A stretch of DNA of 64,000 nucleotides from Achromobacter anxifer (lineage in GTDB: Bacteria; Pseudomonadota; Gammaproteobacteria; Burkholderiales; Burkholderiaceae_B): contig NZ_CAHLAR010000013.1 of NCBI RefSeq assembly GCF_903652925.1, positions 102,644 through 166,643 on the forward strand, in the 5' to 3' direction. The notes beneath the pieces were generated by a model that did no database searches, was not told where the DNA came from, and worked only from the letters and a program-made list of their open reading frames with translations. Of this stretch, positions 1-9,709 are shown in pieces (position 1 is the first letter of the stretch; every line of letters begins with the position of its first letter). The position numbers and the translations under genes were made by a program.

Positions 1-910
1 CGTCCTTGAGGATCTGCATGGCCTTGCCCAGGGCGATCTGGTAGCGCCGCTGCTCCTTGGCGACCTGGTCCGGCGTCCATTGGTAGAAGCCCTTGAGCGC
101 AGGCGACTTGACGCCGATGTTGCCCTGCTCCACCAGATCCAGCATGAGCCGGCTCGGCGTTTCATCGGTGCGCAGGTGCGGATACATGGTGGCCGCCGCC
201 GCGCAATGGATGTCGATGCCGGCCAGGTCCTTCTGCAGCAGCGGGCCGGCCGCGATATAGCGGAATCCGAAGCCGTAGCGCACGGCCGTGTCCACGTCCT
301 CGGCCGAGGCGAACCCCTCCTCGACCAGCGCGATCGCCTCGCGCATGAGCGCATGCTGGATGCGGTTGGCCAGGAAGCCCGGCACGTCGCGCTTGACCTG
401 CACCGGCTTCTTGCCGGTGTCGCGCATGATGCGGCTGACTTCTTGCGCCACGGCTTCGTCGGTCGCCTCGCCGCGCACCACTTCCACCGCCGGCACCAGG
501 TGGGCCGGCATGAAGTAGTGCAGGCCGACCATGCGCTCGCGAGTCTGCAGCCCTGCGCCTATCGCGCTGATGGGGAAGCTCGACGAATTGCTGGTCAGCG
601 GAATGGACGCTGGCGCCAGCTGCTCAAGGCGGACAAAGACCGCGCGCTTGGTTTCCAGCAGCTCCGGCACGCACTCGACCACGATGCGCGTGTCGCTCCA
701 ATCGATTTCCTCCATGGTTGCGCTGGTGACGATGCGGCCGGCGTCAGCCTGACCGCCGATCATTTCGCTGGAGGCGTTCACGCGCTGCGTGGCCGCGGCG
801 CGCGCGGCGGCATCGGGCTCCACCAGCCACACGCGCCATCCCGCCGCGTGAAAGCCGGCGGCGACATCGGCCCCCATGGTGCCCGCGCCCAATACGATTG
901 CCTGATCCAT
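1..910 (-). CDS. 3-hydroxyacyl-CoA dehydrogenase-family NAD-dependent oxidoreductase (3' end cut by window)
   Basis: About 303 codons are visible, starting at the ATG at 910 and running off the left edge. Residues 8-13 are the dinucleotide-binding GAGTMG glycine loop. A TSNSSS segment near residue 107 and a GLHYFMPAHLVPAVEVV stretch near 128 carry the conserved catalytic His region of the HAD/crotonase-partner dehydrogenases, followed by the GFLANRIQ helix. The family oxidises a 3-hydroxy group with NAD+; members include 3-hydroxyacyl-CoA, L-carnitine and L-gulonate 3-dehydrogenases, and the substrate cannot be told here. The gene follows the lactonase gene by 39 bases on the same strand, so a common operon is likely, which would favour a sugar-acid or hydroxy-acid substrate over a fatty acid. 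Confidence 0.85.
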   Translation of the reverse strand, partial: MDQAIVLGAGTMGADVAAGFHAAGWRVWLVEPDAAARAAATQRVNASSEMIGGQADAGRIVTSATMEEIDWSDTRIVVECVPELLETKRAVFVRLEQLAPASIPLTSNSSSFPISAIGAGLQTRERMVGLHYFMPAHLVPAVEVVRGEATDEAVAQEVSRIMRDTGKKPVQVKRDVPGFLANRIQHALMREAIALVEEGFASAEDVDTAVRYGFGFRYIAAGPLLQKDLAGIDIHCAAAATMYPHLRTDETPSRLMLDLVEQGNIGVKSPALKGFYQWTPDQVAKEQRRYQIALGKAMQILKD

Positions 911-949
911 CTTGTCTGATCCTTTCTTGGTGGTTGGAGAATTCCGGGT

Positions 950-1888
950 TCAGAGAGCCTGCGCCGCCGGCGCCGGCAGATACATGGGCTTGCCCGCCAC
1001 GTCGAGCTCGACGCGCAGGATGCTCGCGGAACTGGACTCGGTGATGTAAAGCGTGCGGCCCGCCGGCCCGCCAAAGGCCAGATTGGTGGTGTGCAACCCT
1101 TCGGGAGACTGGATGCGGGCGACCGGCTGGCCCAGGGCGTCCATGCACCAGACGGCGCCCAGGCCCACGTGGGCAATGCAGAGGCCTCCACGTGCGTCCA
1201 GCGCCAGCCCGTCGGGACCGCCGCCGCCCGACATCTGGATGAACGTGCCGACCTTGCCGACCTGCCCGTTGCGCAGCAAGGGCACCTTCCAGATGGCGTT
1301 GGCCCGCGTCGCCGCGACATACATTGCGTGTTCGTCCAGGTCCATCACCAGGCCGTTGGGACTGGGGATGCAGTCGAGCAGGCAATCCAGCCGCCCGTCG
1401 GGCCGCAGGCGGAACAGGCGTCCGGTCGGATCCTGCCAGCCGGTCATGCCCTGGTCGGTGAAGTAGAGATCGCCGGCCTCCGAGAAGAACAGGTCGTTCA
1501 CGCCCTTGAAGCGTTCGATGTTGTAGCGTTCGAGCACGGGGCGCACCTCGCGGCGTTCCAGGTCGAACTGCATGATGCCGTGCTTGTAGTCGGCAACGAA
1601 GATGCGGCCGTCGCGGTGGAACTTGAGCCCGTTGGGCCAGCCGTCGTACTGGACCAGCGGTTCGAACTCGCCCTTCGCATCGACGCGCAGGATGCGGCCG
1701 TTGACCACGTCCACGCAATACAGGAGGCCGTCCGGTCCGAAGGACGGTCCTTCCAGCAGCGAACGCGGGGGATTGCCGTAAGGCTGGCTGGCCACCCACT
1801 CGTTCAGGTCCTGGCCCTGCCATTTCAGTTCATCGGGCAGCCGCGCGAATACGCTCGCCTGGATCTTGGGAACGGGGTCGTAGAACAT
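950..1888 (-). CDS. SMP-30/gluconolactonase-like (LRE family) protein
   Basis: A 312-residue beta-propeller protein of the SMP-30/gluconolaconase/LRE family, which hydrolyses sugar lactones with a bound divalent metal. The early Glu (LLEGPSF), the GVNDLFF segment, SPNGLVMD and GGGGPDGLALD match the metal-ligand and blade motifs of the family. An in-frame ATG lies further upstream at 1960, but the ATG at 1888 has a good AGGAGA ribosome site seven bases upstream and gives the family-typical N-terminus, so I chose it. There is no signal peptide, so it is probably cytoplasmic. It precedes an NAD-dependent dehydrogenase gene by 39 bases, which suggests lactone opening coupled to oxidation in one pathway. 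The stretch 1957-2013 upstream is AT-rich and probably holds the promoter. Confidence 0.85.
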   Translation of the reverse strand: MFYDPVPKIQASVFARLPDELKWQGQDLNEWVASQPYGNPPRSLLEGPSFGPDGLLYCVDVVNGRILRVDAKGEFEPLVQYDGWPNGLKFHRDGRIFVADYKHGIMQFDLERREVRPVLERYNIERFKGVNDLFFSEAGDLYFTDQGMTGWQDPTGRLFRLRPDGRLDCLLDCIPSPNGLVMDLDEHAMYVAATRANAIWKVPLLRNGQVGKVGTFIQMSGGGGPDGLALDARGGLCIAHVGLGAVWCMDALGQPVARIQSPEGLHTTNLAFGGPAGRTLYITESSSASILRVELDVAGKPMYLPAPAAQAL

Positions 1889-2103
1889 GGAGGGTCTCCT
1901 CGGATTTTCAGGACGGAAATCTTCGCGTTCCGTTTCGCCCGAAATTCTAAGGAGAGCCAACTATTTAAGGAAATAAAATATATTGAACGAGATTTTCAAA
2001 AAAAACGATTATTGACCCACCCCGCTCCATGGCGGGTTCTCCCGCCAGCCACGGCCGCAGTCTGCGCCGAGGTCCGACGCGACCGCCATCAAGTCAAGAT
2101 ACG

Positions 2104-3003
2104 ATGACGCGTCCTTTGCTTGTGGTCTGCCGCTATATGCTTCGTATCGCGATCCGCTCCATCCTCGTGTTTGTCCTTGCCGCCGCCGCGTTCCTCCTGC
2201 TGCGGGACACCGGCGCCGCCAGGCTGATGCACAGCGAAGACTCGCAATTCGGCAAGCTGCTCGTGTTCGAGGAAAACGGCGAGCGCTGCATGAACTTCAA
2301 CTCCATGCAAGACGTCGGCCGCCAGACCTGCATGAACCTGGACCATCCCGAACGGCTGGTGTTCTCATACACCCGCATGATGCTGACGTCGCTCTACATC
2401 AAGCCGCAGCCGAAGAACATCCTGATCGTCGGATTGGGAGGCGCAACGCTGCAAAAGACCCTGGCTGCGCTCTTGCCCGATACGGTGATCGATACCGTGG
2501 AGATCGATCCCGCCGTGGGCCGCGTCGCCTCGCGCTACTTTGGCTACCGGGAAGGGCCCAGGCAACGCCTCTTCGTGGAGGATGGCCGCGCCTATATCGA
2601 ACGCGCCCACCGCGACGGCCAGCGATACGACATGGTGATGCTGGACGCGTTCGATGTCGACTACATACCCGAACACCTGATGACGCTGGAGTTCCTGCAG
2701 CACGTGCGCGGCATCCTCGCGCCGGGCGGCGTGGCCGTGGCCAACACCTTCACCAACAGCCAGCTTTACGAGCGCGAGTCGGCAACCTATGCCGCCGTAT
2801 TCGGCGAGTTCTTCAATCTGCGCACGGGGAACCGGGTCATCATGGCGATCAACGGCGAGCTGCCCGATGCCGAGCAGCTATCCCGCAACGCCCGGGCCTT
2901 CGACGCGCGCCTCGGGCCTTTGGGAGTCGATATGCGGGAAGCCTTGGACAGGTTTGCCCGCATGGGCGCAATCAACAGCCAGACGCCGCTGCTGCGGGAC
3001 TGA
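2104..3003 (+). CDS. spermidine synthase-like methyltransferase-fold protein
   Basis: A protein of about 299 residues with an N-terminal hydrophobic segment (about residues 12-30 from the chosen start) followed by a spermidine-synthase-type Rossmann fold: ILIVGLGGATL (nucleotide loop), TVEIDPAV, VEDGRAYI and MVMLDAFDVDY. True aminopropyltransferases have a GGGDG loop and a D-[ST]-[TS]-D catalytic segment. Here the loop is GLGGAT and the catalytic strand reads LDAFD, so the polyamine reaction is uncertain; many such membrane-anchored homologues have no known substrate. Starts at 2029 (longer) or 2137 (shorter) are also possible, and none has a strong ribosome site. It is convergent with the rhomboid gene, ending five bases before it. 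Confidence 0.75.
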   Translation: MTRPLLVVCRYMLRIAIRSILVFVLAAAAFLLLRDTGAARLMHSEDSQFGKLLVFEENGERCMNFNSMQDVGRQTCMNLDHPERLVFSYTRMMLTSLYIKPQPKNILIVGLGGATLQKTLAALLPDTVIDTVEIDPAVGRVASRYFGYREGPRQRLFVEDGRAYIERAHRDGQRYDMVMLDAFDVDYIPEHLMTLEFLQHVRGILAPGGVAVANTFTNSQLYERESATYAAVFGEFFNLRTGNRVIMAINGELPDAEQLSRNARAFDARLGPLGVDMREALDRFARMGAINSQTPLLRD

Positions 3004-3008
3004 ACGCG

Positions 3009-4280
3009 CTAGCGCTCGCAACTCCAGTACGGGCAGCCTGAGCGCGCCACGATTGCCGCGGGCAGTTCGCCCACCTGCCGCAGCATGCCCTGCATCGCCG
3101 CCGCCTGCGCTTGCAGCGCTTTCGAATCCGTCCGGTACTGCCTCTGCTGGTCCAGCAGGAACCGCATCGTCAGACGCGCCTCGCGCGCCTTGTCCACGTC
3201 GAGCTGGGCGGAACCTCCCTGGAAGATTGCCGCATAGAGCTGCGACTGGATCGCGCAGTACTGGTCCGCCGCGGTCAAGGCCTGTTGCGCCGCGGCGCCC
3301 GGGAAGAATTTCCGCAAGTCGGCGGCCTGGGCGCGGCAGAGCTGATAGCGCGGTGGCATGAATGTCCCAAGCAAGGCCAGGTCGCGGTCGCCGGACTTCG
3401 CGCAATGCCGCAGGTCCGGCTCTTGCGATCCCTTGGACGCGGCATCCGTCAGCGCATCCTGGATGCACTCGTCGATCGTCGACGCCTTCCACAATTCCCG
3501 GCCCGATCCCAGCAGTCCCATGTTCCCCAACGTGCGCTCAAACCGCGCGACCGTAAGCTGCGATTGCATGTTCAAGTCATGGTGAGCGAGAGCCACCGCG
3601 GCAAGCGCCGCGGCGCCGGCCGCGCCCGTCATGCCCAGCAGCACAGCCGCCGCCAGAGGCCGCAGCCTTTCAGCGTACAGCGCGATACCCGCCAGCAGCG
3701 CGCCCGCCAGCAAGCCGCCCAGGTGCGCGGCGTTATCGACATCGAAGGCGAAGCCCGCGCCAAACGTCAGCACCAGGCTCAACAGCAGATTGCCCGGCGG
3801 CACGTGCGGACGCCCCTTGCTCCGGTCATACAAGCCATAGACGACTGCCGCGCCGAAGATGCCCAGGATCGCGCCCGACGCGCCGCAGCTCAGGAAGAAC
3901 TCGTCGCGATGCCACAGCGCCGTGACCAGGCTGCCGCACAGGCCCGACAACAGGTACACGCCCAGGAACACCAAGGGGCGCATGCGGGCTTCCAGTATCA
4001 GCCCCAACGACCAGAGCGCCAGCATGTTGATCGCCAGGTGCAGCCAGCCGATGTGCAGGAACATGCTGGTGAACAGGCGCCAGTACTCGCCCGACAAGGT
4101 CAAGGCAGGCACATTGCCGCCCCAGTCGATCAGGAAGGAAGTCTGGCTCAGGCTCTCGAACGCTCGCGAATCGAGATAGGCGATCACGAGGTACACCGCG
4201 ATATTTGAGAGGATCAACAAGAGCGTGATCTTGCTGGCGGCGATTCTTCCGATGAGCGACGTGCGTTGGAATGAAGGCAT
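3009..4280 (-). CDS. rhomboid-family intramembrane serine protease with long C-terminal tail
   Basis: A 423-residue membrane protein. Residues 14-205 hold the six-helix rhomboid core: HLAINM (Asn85) in helix 2, the catalytic serine in CGASGAI (Ser135) and the catalytic histidine in NAAHLGG (His186). Rhomboids cut transmembrane segments of other proteins within the lipid bilayer. A seventh hydrophobic stretch (about 207-235) is followed by roughly 190 soluble residues containing several cysteines, a tail not found in GlpG-type rhomboids and of unknown role. All catalytic residues are present, so an active protease is expected; the substrate is unknown. It faces the spermidine-synthase-like gene tail to tail. 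Confidence 0.9.
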   Translation of the reverse strand: MPSFQRTSLIGRIAASKITLLLILSNIAVYLVIAYLDSRAFESLSQTSFLIDWGGNVPALTLSGEYWRLFTSMFLHIGWLHLAINMLALWSLGLILEARMRPLVFLGVYLLSGLCGSLVTALWHRDEFFLSCGASGAILGIFGAAVVYGLYDRSKGRPHVPPGNLLLSLVLTFGAGFAFDVDNAAHLGGLLAGALLAGIALYAERLRPLAAAVLLGMTGAAGAAALAAVALAHHDLNMQSQLTVARFERTLGNMGLLGSGRELWKASTIDECIQDALTDAASKGSQEPDLRHCAKSGDRDLALLGTFMPPRYQLCRAQAADLRKFFPGAAAQQALTAADQYCAIQSQLYAAIFQGGSAQLDVDKAREARLTMRFLLDQQRQYRTDSKALQAQAAAMQGMLRQVGELPAAIVARSGCPYWSCER

Positions 4281-4381
4281 CAGGATGGCGGATCAATGAA
4301 ATGGGCTTTATCTTAACCAGCCTCGCGCAGCGCTGCAGGGACGCTCTGCGAGCCCGCCTCGATGCGCGGGCCCGGCATCGC

Positions 4382-4840
4382 TCAGTCCACTGTCTTTGAT
4401 GCAGGCTTCCGGCTGCTGCAAGCCTTGTATTGATATTGACCCGGCGTCCCCAGCTTCGCGGTGAACGTGCAGGGCTCTCCGGAATAAGCGTGCGTGGCTT
4501 GCACCTGCAGCACGTTTCCTGCTGACACCGTAATGCTCTGCTTGCTGGTCCCGCAGCTCCAGAATCCCGACGAGACTTCGGCAAAGGCCTGCTCCGCCAC
4601 CAGCTTCCCGTTGCGGCCCGCAGCCGAGGAAGCCAGCCATTGGATCCGCACGCGGCAGCTGACGTGCTCGAAGCCGACCTCCTCCACGACGATGCGATAA
4701 GTGCCTTTGGCCGAACCCTCGGTCCAGCGCCCCGCATCAAGCACGCGCACAAGCGACGCGTCCGCTTCCGTTTGGGCCATCGCATCTGCGGCCTGAAACG
4801 CCAACAGAAGGCTCAGCGCAAGAGTTCTCGTGGTTTTCAT
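4382..4840 (-). CDS. small secreted protein of unknown function
   Basis: A 152-residue protein that begins with a clear Sec signal peptide (MKTTRTLALSLLLAFQAADAMAQ, predicted cut after AMA). The mature part of about 130 residues contains four cysteines (in VSCRV, WSCGT, EPCTF and YKACS), which could form two disulfides in the periplasm. The downstream in-frame Met at 4840 was preferred to 4864 because it starts exactly at the signal peptide. I do not recognise the family. It is downstream of nothing obvious: the gap of about 220 bases upstream leads to the tRNA-Pro terminator, so it is probably monocistronic. Confidence 0.7.
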   Translation of the reverse strand: MKTTRTLALSLLLAFQAADAMAQTEADASLVRVLDAGRWTEGSAKGTYRIVVEEVGFEHVSCRVRIQWLASSAAGRNGKLVAEQAFAEVSSGFWSCGTSKQSITVSAGNVLQVQATHAYSGEPCTFTAKLGTPGQYQYKACSSRKPASKTVD

Positions 4841-5061
4841 ATGCTTGGAGTCCGTCAACGACAATCAAGCGCGCCGCTTCTCTCTTGCGCGCTTGCGATG
4901 CCGAGCACTTATACCATCCACGCGCCAGACGTTGCGGCTTCATTCGGTCACGGCAACGATCAGCGCCAGAACGCGGCCAAGGCCGACAACACTACGCATA
5001 AGCCCTTCGACATGCCGTCGCCAGGCAACCGCGCACACGTCGACTCAGCACCGGAAAATGA

Positions 5062-5095
5062 AAAGGCCGTCAGTGATTTCTCACTGACGGCCTTT
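5062..5095 (-). terminator. terminator of the tRNA-Pro transcript
   Basis: A perfect 15-bp stem (5062-5076 with 5081-5095) around a four-base loop that reads GAAA on the minus strand, followed on that strand by TTTTCATTTT. It lies nine bases after the CCA end of tRNA-Pro. The stem is flanked by A on one side and T on the other, so it may act in both directions. Confidence 0.85.
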
Positions 5096-5103
5096 GGAAC
5101 TAC

Positions 5104-5182
<79 letters not shown>

Positions 5183-5190
5183 AGAAAAAG

Positions 5191-5219
5191 AGTATAGCAG
5201 AACAAAAAATTGTTTGCAC
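5191..5219 (-). promoter_or_regulatory. candidate tRNA-Pro promoter
   Basis: The minus strand has a TATACT -10 box (5191-5196) and, 17 bases upstream, a weak GTGCAA -35 (5214-5219). The tRNA 5' end is about ten bases downstream of the -10. The -35 lies inside the hairpin at 5213-5232. Confidence 0.6.
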
Positions 5220-5232
5220 GCATTCGTGCAAA
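5202..5232 (-). terminator. probable terminator after merR/ihfA transcript
   Basis: An 8-bp stem TTTGCACG/CGTGCAAA (5213-5220 with 5225-5232) with loop CATT is followed on the minus strand by ACAATTTTTT. It would stop transcripts coming from merR, and it overlaps the -35 box of the tRNA-Pro promoter. Confidence 0.6.
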
Positions 5233-5315
5233 AAAAGTGCTGAATACTCAAAAAAATTTTCGCGCTGCGTTCATCGATTGCATCAACCGCATGCGCATCG
5301 ATGCGCGCGGCGCGA

Positions 5316-5365
5316 GGTACTGCTCAATGCAACGCGCGGCTTGCGCCGCGCATTGCAGGTACTGC
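5316..5365. repeat. hairpin flanked by an 8-bp direct repeat
   Basis: A 13-bp inverted repeat with one mismatch (5328-5340 with 5345-5357, loop TTGC) sits between two copies of GGTACTGC (5316-5323 and 5358-5365). The layout resembles a REP-like or miniature element, or simply a stable structure in the 3' untranslated region of merR. The region 5181-5399 holds no gene. Confidence 0.5.
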
Positions 5366-5399
5366 GTTCGAACAGAAAGGGAAAGACGATGCGCCGCGT

Positions 5400-5831
5400 T
5401 CAGACCGACGGGCTGGCAGCGCCGGCGCTTGCGCCAGCGGTGTTCGCCGCGGTGCCCAGCGCTTCGGCCAGCATCGTCGAAACGTTGCCGAGCTCGTTGC
5501 GCAAGGATTGCATCTCTGCGCCCGACAGGCGCACTGCCGCGTCCTGATCGTGCGGCACTTCGCGCGCATCGCCCAGGCGATTGCGCGCGCCGCTGATCGT
5601 GAAGCCTTGTTCATACAGCAGGGAACGGATGCGACGGATCAGCAGCACTTCATGATGCTGGTAATAGCGGCGATTGCCGCGCCGCTTTACCGGCTTGAGC
5701 TGCGTGAATTCCTGTTCCCAATACCGCAACACATGAGGCTTGACGCCACACAGGTCGCTGACTTCACCGATGGTGAAGTAACGCTTGGCGGGAATGGGCG
5801 GTAGGGTAACGGTGGATTCGGTACGTGTCAT
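5400..5831 (-). CDS. MerR-family transcriptional regulator
   Basis: A 143-residue regulator. Residues 17-85 form the winged helix-turn-helix of the MerR family ([21 protein letters not shown], then the [10 protein letters not shown] wing). The C-terminal 55 residues lack the cysteines of metal sensors and end in an Ala-rich tail, so the signal is unknown. It follows ihfA by 57 bases on the same strand; ihfA-merR adjacency is common in proteobacteria. It is therefore probably the last gene of the rpmI-rplT-pheS-pheT-ihfA transcript. Start chosen at the only upstream ATG of the domain. Confidence 0.88.
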   Translation of the reverse strand: MTRTESTVTLPPIPAKRYFTIGEVSDLCGVKPHVLRYWEQEFTQLKPVKRRGNRRYYQHHEVLLIRRIRSLLYEQGFTISGARNRLGDAREVPHDQDAAVRLSGAEMQSLRNELGNVSTMLAEALGTAANTAGASAGAASPSV

Positions 5832-5888
5832 AAGGGGATTTTATGCCGCGATGCGTCAGGTGCCGATAACAATTGCCGACAAAGCGTA

Positions 5889-6233
5889 TCACTCCTCGGC
5901 GTCGTCGGATTCAGCGGGCGCCGCCTGCTCCACCACGCTCTTGAGTTTCTGGCTCGCGTGGAAGGTGACCACGCGGCGCGCAGCGATGGGAATGGTTTCG
6001 CCGGTCTTGGGGTTGCGGCCAGGGCGCGGCGGCTTGTCGCGCACCTGGAAGTTGCCGAAGCCCGAGAGCTTGACGGAGTCTCCGCGCGCCAGGGCGTCGC
6101 GGATTTCCTCGAAGAAGGTATCGACGATGTCCTTGGCTTCGCGCTTGTTCAGGCCGACCCGCTCAAAGAGCAGTTCGGCCAGCTCGGCCTTGGTCAAAGT
6201 GCGCGGCTCGGCAGCAAGCATACTGTTCCCCAT
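5889..6233 (-). CDS. ihfA: integration host factor subunit alpha
   Basis: A 114-residue DNA-bending protein of the HU/IHF family. It has the family signature [21 protein letters not shown] (about residues 58-79) with the beta-arm that intercalates its Pro into the minor groove, and an N-terminal TKAELAE helix. IHF-alpha pairs with IHF-beta (not in this window) and shapes promoters, including sigma-54 promoters such as those at 13740 and 26198. The gene starts three bases after pheT ends, the widely conserved pheS-pheT-ihfA order. Met1 or Met5 could be the true start. The acidic C-terminus (ESDDAEE) is slightly longer than in E. coli. Confidence 0.95.
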   Translation of the reverse strand: MGNSMLAAEPRTLTKAELAELLFERVGLNKREAKDIVDTFFEEIRDALARGDSVKLSGFGNFQVRDKPPRPGRNPKTGETIPIAARRVVTFHASQKLKSVVEQAAPAESDDAEE

Positions 6234-6236
6234 GGT

Positions 6237-8654
6237 TCAAGCGCGTTGGCGCGCGCCATGCGCAGCCACCAAGGCTTCCTTGATACGCGCCAGGCAATCC
6301 GCCACCCTGGCCTCGTCCAGCGTGACCTCAGTGTCCTGTAGCCAGAAACGGAAAGCAAGGCTTTTCTCGGTGACGGGCTCGCTGCCCTGGGCCTTCTCGC
6401 GCCACACGTCGAACAGGCGCGCGTCCTGCACCACCGACAGCTGCGGGTCCGCCTTGACGGCCGCGGCGACGGTATCGAGCATGGACTGCACCGACACATG
6501 GGCATCGACCCACAGCGCCAGGTCGCGCACCACCACGGGCTGGCGCGACAGCTCGCGCACTTGCGGCAGCTCGCCTTCGGAGAGGACAGCGACGTCCAGT
6601 TCGAACACCACCGGCGCATGCGCCAGGTCCGCCTGCTGAGCCCAACGCGGATGCAGTTCGCCGATCCAGCCGACCTGCTTGCCGTCCAGTTCGATGCGGG
6701 CGCTGCGGCCCGGGTGCAGCGCGGGATGCGCGGCGGCTTCGAAACGCAGGCGGCTGCCGCGCGCGCCGAACAGCGCCTCGACATCCATCTTCACGTCATA
6801 GAAGTCCACCTGGCGCGTCGCGACGCCCCACTGCTCTTCCGCGGCAGGCCCCCAGGCAGCGCCCGCCAACTTCATGGGCTGGCGCACGCCTGCCACTTCC
6901 AGCGGACCGTCCTGGGCGGACGCGTCGCGCAGGAACACGCGGCCCAGTTCGAACACGCGCACGCGCGACTGCTTGCGGTTGGCGTTGTGGCGGATGTTGG
7001 CGACCAGGCTGCCGATCAGGCTGGAACGCATGACCGACAGATGGCTGGCGATGGGATTGACCAAACGCACAGGCGTTTCGTTGCCAGCATAGTCGCGTTC
7101 CCAGTCCGCTTCGACGAAGCTGTAGTTCACGACTTCCTGGTAGTCCTGCGCCGCGGCCAGACGACGCAACGCGTGGGCGCCGCGGCGGATCTCGGGCTGC
7201 GAGAACATTTTGGCGCGCGCCATCGGCGGCACAGCGGGAATGTTCTCGAAACCGTAGATGCGGGCCACTTCCTCGATCAGGTCTTCTTCAAGTTCCAGGT
7301 CGAAGCGGTAGGACGGCGGCGTGACGATGAAGTCGTCGCCTTCGACCTTGAAATCCAGGCCCAGGCTGCCGAAGATCTTGGCGACCTCGGCTTGCGTGAC
7401 CGGCACGCCCAGCACGCGGTGGCAACGCGCCAGGCGCATGCGCACGGGTTCGCGCTTGGGCAGGTTGACGATCTGGTCATCCAGCGGGCCGGCTTCGCCG
7501 CCGCAGATGTCGACGATCAGGCGCGTGATGAATTCAATGTGCTCGGGGATGGTGGCGTAGTCCACGCCACGCTCGCCGCGGTGGCTGGCTTCCGAGCTGA
7601 ACTTGTAGCGGCGCGCGCGGCCGGCCAGTGACTGCGGCCACCAGAACGCGGCTTCCAGGTAGATGTTGCGGGTGTCGAGCGTGACCGAGGTGGCTTCGCC
7701 GCCCATGATGCCGGCCAGGCTTTCCACCTGATCGCCAGCAACGACCACGCCGACCTTCGGGTCCAGCGCGACGGTCTGGCCGTTCAGCAGTTCGAGCGTC
7801 TCGCCTTCGCGGGCCCAGCGCACGCTGAGGTCGCCACGGATCTTGTCCAGGTCGAACACGTGCGACGGACGGCCCAGTTCGAGCATGACGTAGTTGGAGA
7901 TATCGACCAGCGCCGACACCGAGCGTTGGCCGGCGCGTTCCAGGCGCGTCCTCATCCATTCAGGCGTCGCTGCGCGGGCGTTGACGCCGCGGATCACGCG
8001 GCCGCCGAAACGGCCGCACAGGTCGGGCGCTTCGACCTTGACGGGCAGGCGCTCGTCCAGCGTGACGGGCACGGCGACGGCGGTGGGCACCGACAGGGGT
8101 GCACCGGTCAGGGCGGCGACTTCGCGAGCCACGCCCAGAATCGACAGGCAGTCGGCGCGGTTGGGCGTCATCTTCAGCGTGAAGAGCGTGTCGTCCAGGT
8201 CCAGCGCTTCGCGGATCGACTGGCCCGGCGTCATGTCGGCCGGCAGCTCCAAGAGGCCTGCGTGGTCTTGCGACAGGCCCAGTTCGCGGGCCGAGCACAG
8301 CATGCCCGACGACTGCACGCCGCGCATCTTGGCCACGCCGATCTTCATGCCGCCAGGCAGTTCGGCGCCGACGCGCGCCAGCGGCACCTTCAGGCCGGCA
8401 GCGGCATTAGGCGCACCGCACACGATCTGCAGCAGCTCGCCGGAGCCGTCGTCCACTTTGCAGACGCGCAGCTTGTCGGCATCGGGGTGCGGCGCGATCT
8501 CGACGATGTGGCCCACGACCACGCCGCTAAAGGCAGGCGCGGCGGGCACGGTGTCTTCGACTTCCAGGCCGGCCATGGTGAGCCGGTGCGCGAGTTCTTC
8601 GGTGGCGATCGCGGGATTGACCAGCGTACGCAGCCAGGATTCGGGAAATTGCAT
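6237..8654 (-). CDS. pheT: phenylalanyl-tRNA synthetase beta subunit
   Basis: An 805-residue protein of full family length. Domains in order: the tRNA-binding OB fold (about residues 40-150), the B3/B4 editing domain (about 210-390), the B5 DNA-binding-like domain (about 400-475, [15 protein letters not shown]), the catalytic-like core and a C-terminal FDX-ACB domain (about 710-805). With PheS it forms the alpha2-beta2 enzyme that charges tRNA-Phe and edits Tyr-tRNA-Phe. The start is 13 bases after the pheS stop, so the two are translated from one message. Confidence 0.97.
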   Translation of the reverse strand: MQFPESWLRTLVNPAIATEELAHRLTMAGLEVEDTVPAAPAFSGVVVGHIVEIAPHPDADKLRVCKVDDGSGELLQIVCGAPNAAAGLKVPLARVGAELPGGMKIGVAKMRGVQSSGMLCSARELGLSQDHAGLLELPADMTPGQSIREALDLDDTLFTLKMTPNRADCLSILGVAREVAALTGAPLSVPTAVAVPVTLDERLPVKVEAPDLCGRFGGRVIRGVNARAATPEWMRTRLERAGQRSVSALVDISNYVMLELGRPSHVFDLDKIRGDLSVRWAREGETLELLNGQTVALDPKVGVVVAGDQVESLAGIMGGEATSVTLDTRNIYLEAAFWWPQSLAGRARRYKFSSEASHRGERGVDYATIPEHIEFITRLIVDICGGEAGPLDDQIVNLPKREPVRMRLARCHRVLGVPVTQAEVAKIFGSLGLDFKVEGDDFIVTPPSYRFDLELEEDLIEEVARIYGFENIPAVPPMARAKMFSQPEIRRGAHALRRLAAAQDYQEVVNYSFVEADWERDYAGNETPVRLVNPIASHLSVMRSSLIGSLVANIRHNANRKQSRVRVFELGRVFLRDASAQDGPLEVAGVRQPMKLAGAAWGPAAEEQWGVATRQVDFYDVKMDVEALFGARGSRLRFEAAAHPALHPGRSARIELDGKQVGWIGELHPRWAQQADLAHAPVVFELDVAVLSEGELPQVRELSRQPVVVRDLALWVDAHVSVQSMLDTVAAAVKADPQLSVVQDARLFDVWREKAQGSEPVTEKSLAFRFWLQDTEVTLDEARVADCLARIKEALVAAHGARQRA

Positions 8655-8667
8655 GATCAGCCGTCTG

Positions 8668-9690
8668 TTATTCGTTGAACTGGCGCAGGAAGCGCAAATC
8701 GCCTTCGTAGAACTGGCGCAGATCGTTGACGCCGTAGCGCAACATGGTCAGGCGCTCGAGTCCGGAACCGAAGGCAAAACCGATGTAGCGTTCGGGGTCG
8801 AGACCGAAGTTGCGCACCACTTGCGGATGCACCTGGCCCGAGCCGGAAATCTCCAGCCAGCGGCCGCGGTTCGGACCCGAGGTGAACATCATGTCGATTT
8901 CGGCGGACGGTTCCGTGAACGGGAAGAACGACGGGCGGAAACGCACGGCCAGGTCGTCGGTTTCAAAGAAGCAGCGCAGGAAATCGGTGTACACGCCCTT
9001 CAGGTCGGCGAACGAAATGTCCTCGGCGATCCAGAGCCCTTCCACCTGGTGGAACATGGGCGAGTGCGTGGCGTCGCTGTCGACGCGATAGGTGCGGCCC
9101 GGCGCAATAACCTTGATGGGCGGCTTGTGCATGCGGGCATAGCGCACCTGCATGGGGCTGGTGTGCGTGCGCAGCAGCAGCGGCAGACCGTCGGCATCGT
9201 TCATGTCGACGTAGAACGTGTCCTGCATGGAACGCGCCGGATGGTCCAGCGGGTTGTTCAAAGCGGTGAAATTGGTCCAGTCGTTTTCCACTTCGGGGCC
9301 GTCGGCCACGTCGAAGCCTATGGAACGGAAGATCTCTTCCACGCGTTCCCAGGTCCGGATCACCGGATGGATGCCGCCCGGCGCGCGACCGCGGCCCGGG
9401 AGGGTGACGTCTATGGTTTCGGATGCCAGACGGGCATCCAGTTCAGCCTGCGCCAGCGCGGCGCGGCGTGCGTTCAGGAGCTCTTCGACCTTTTGCTTGG
9501 CCTGATTGATCCGGGCGCCCATCTCGCGCTTCTGCTCGGGATCGAGCTTGCCCAGCGCTTTCAGCAGCACTGTCAGCGCGCCTTCCTTGCCCAGGAACCG
9601 AGCCTTTGCGTTTTCCAGCGCGGCGGCATCGGTAGCCGCGGCGAAACGTTCTTGCGCCTGGGAGACCAGGTCGTCAACCATTAGAGTCAT
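8668..9690 (-). CDS. pheS: phenylalanyl-tRNA synthetase alpha subunit
   Basis: A 340-residue class II synthetase catalytic subunit. An N-terminal coiled-coil (about residues 1-90) that contacts tRNA-Phe is followed by the catalytic domain: [12 protein letters not shown] and [11 protein letters not shown] (motif 1 area), [10 protein letters not shown], and the motif 3 sequence [13 protein letters not shown] near residue 310. It activates phenylalanine with ATP. The ATG at 9690 has GAAGG nine bases upstream; Met4 (9681) is an alternative. A terminator-like hairpin separates it from rplT, suggesting partial termination or attenuation before pheST. Confidence 0.97.
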   Translation of the reverse strand: MTLMVDDLVSQAQERFAAATDAAALENAKARFLGKEGALTVLLKALGKLDPEQKREMGARINQAKQKVEELLNARRAALAQAELDARLASETIDVTLPGRGRAPGGIHPVIRTWERVEEIFRSIGFDVADGPEVENDWTNFTALNNPLDHPARSMQDTFYVDMNDADGLPLLLRTHTSPMQVRYARMHKPPIKVIAPGRTYRVDSDATHSPMFHQVEGLWIAEDISFADLKGVYTDFLRCFFETDDLAVRFRPSFFPFTEPSAEIDMMFTSGPNRGRWLEISGSGQVHPQVVRNFGLDPERYIGFAFGSGLERLTMLRYGVNDLRQFYEGDLRFLRQFNE

Positions 9691-9709
9691 GAAATCCAGC
9701 CTTCAAAAC

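Noticed and set aside
80-919. A 279-codon open frame on the plus strand
   Set aside because: It mirrors the dehydrogenase gene on the minus strand, which has a clean NAD-binding motif and catalytic region.
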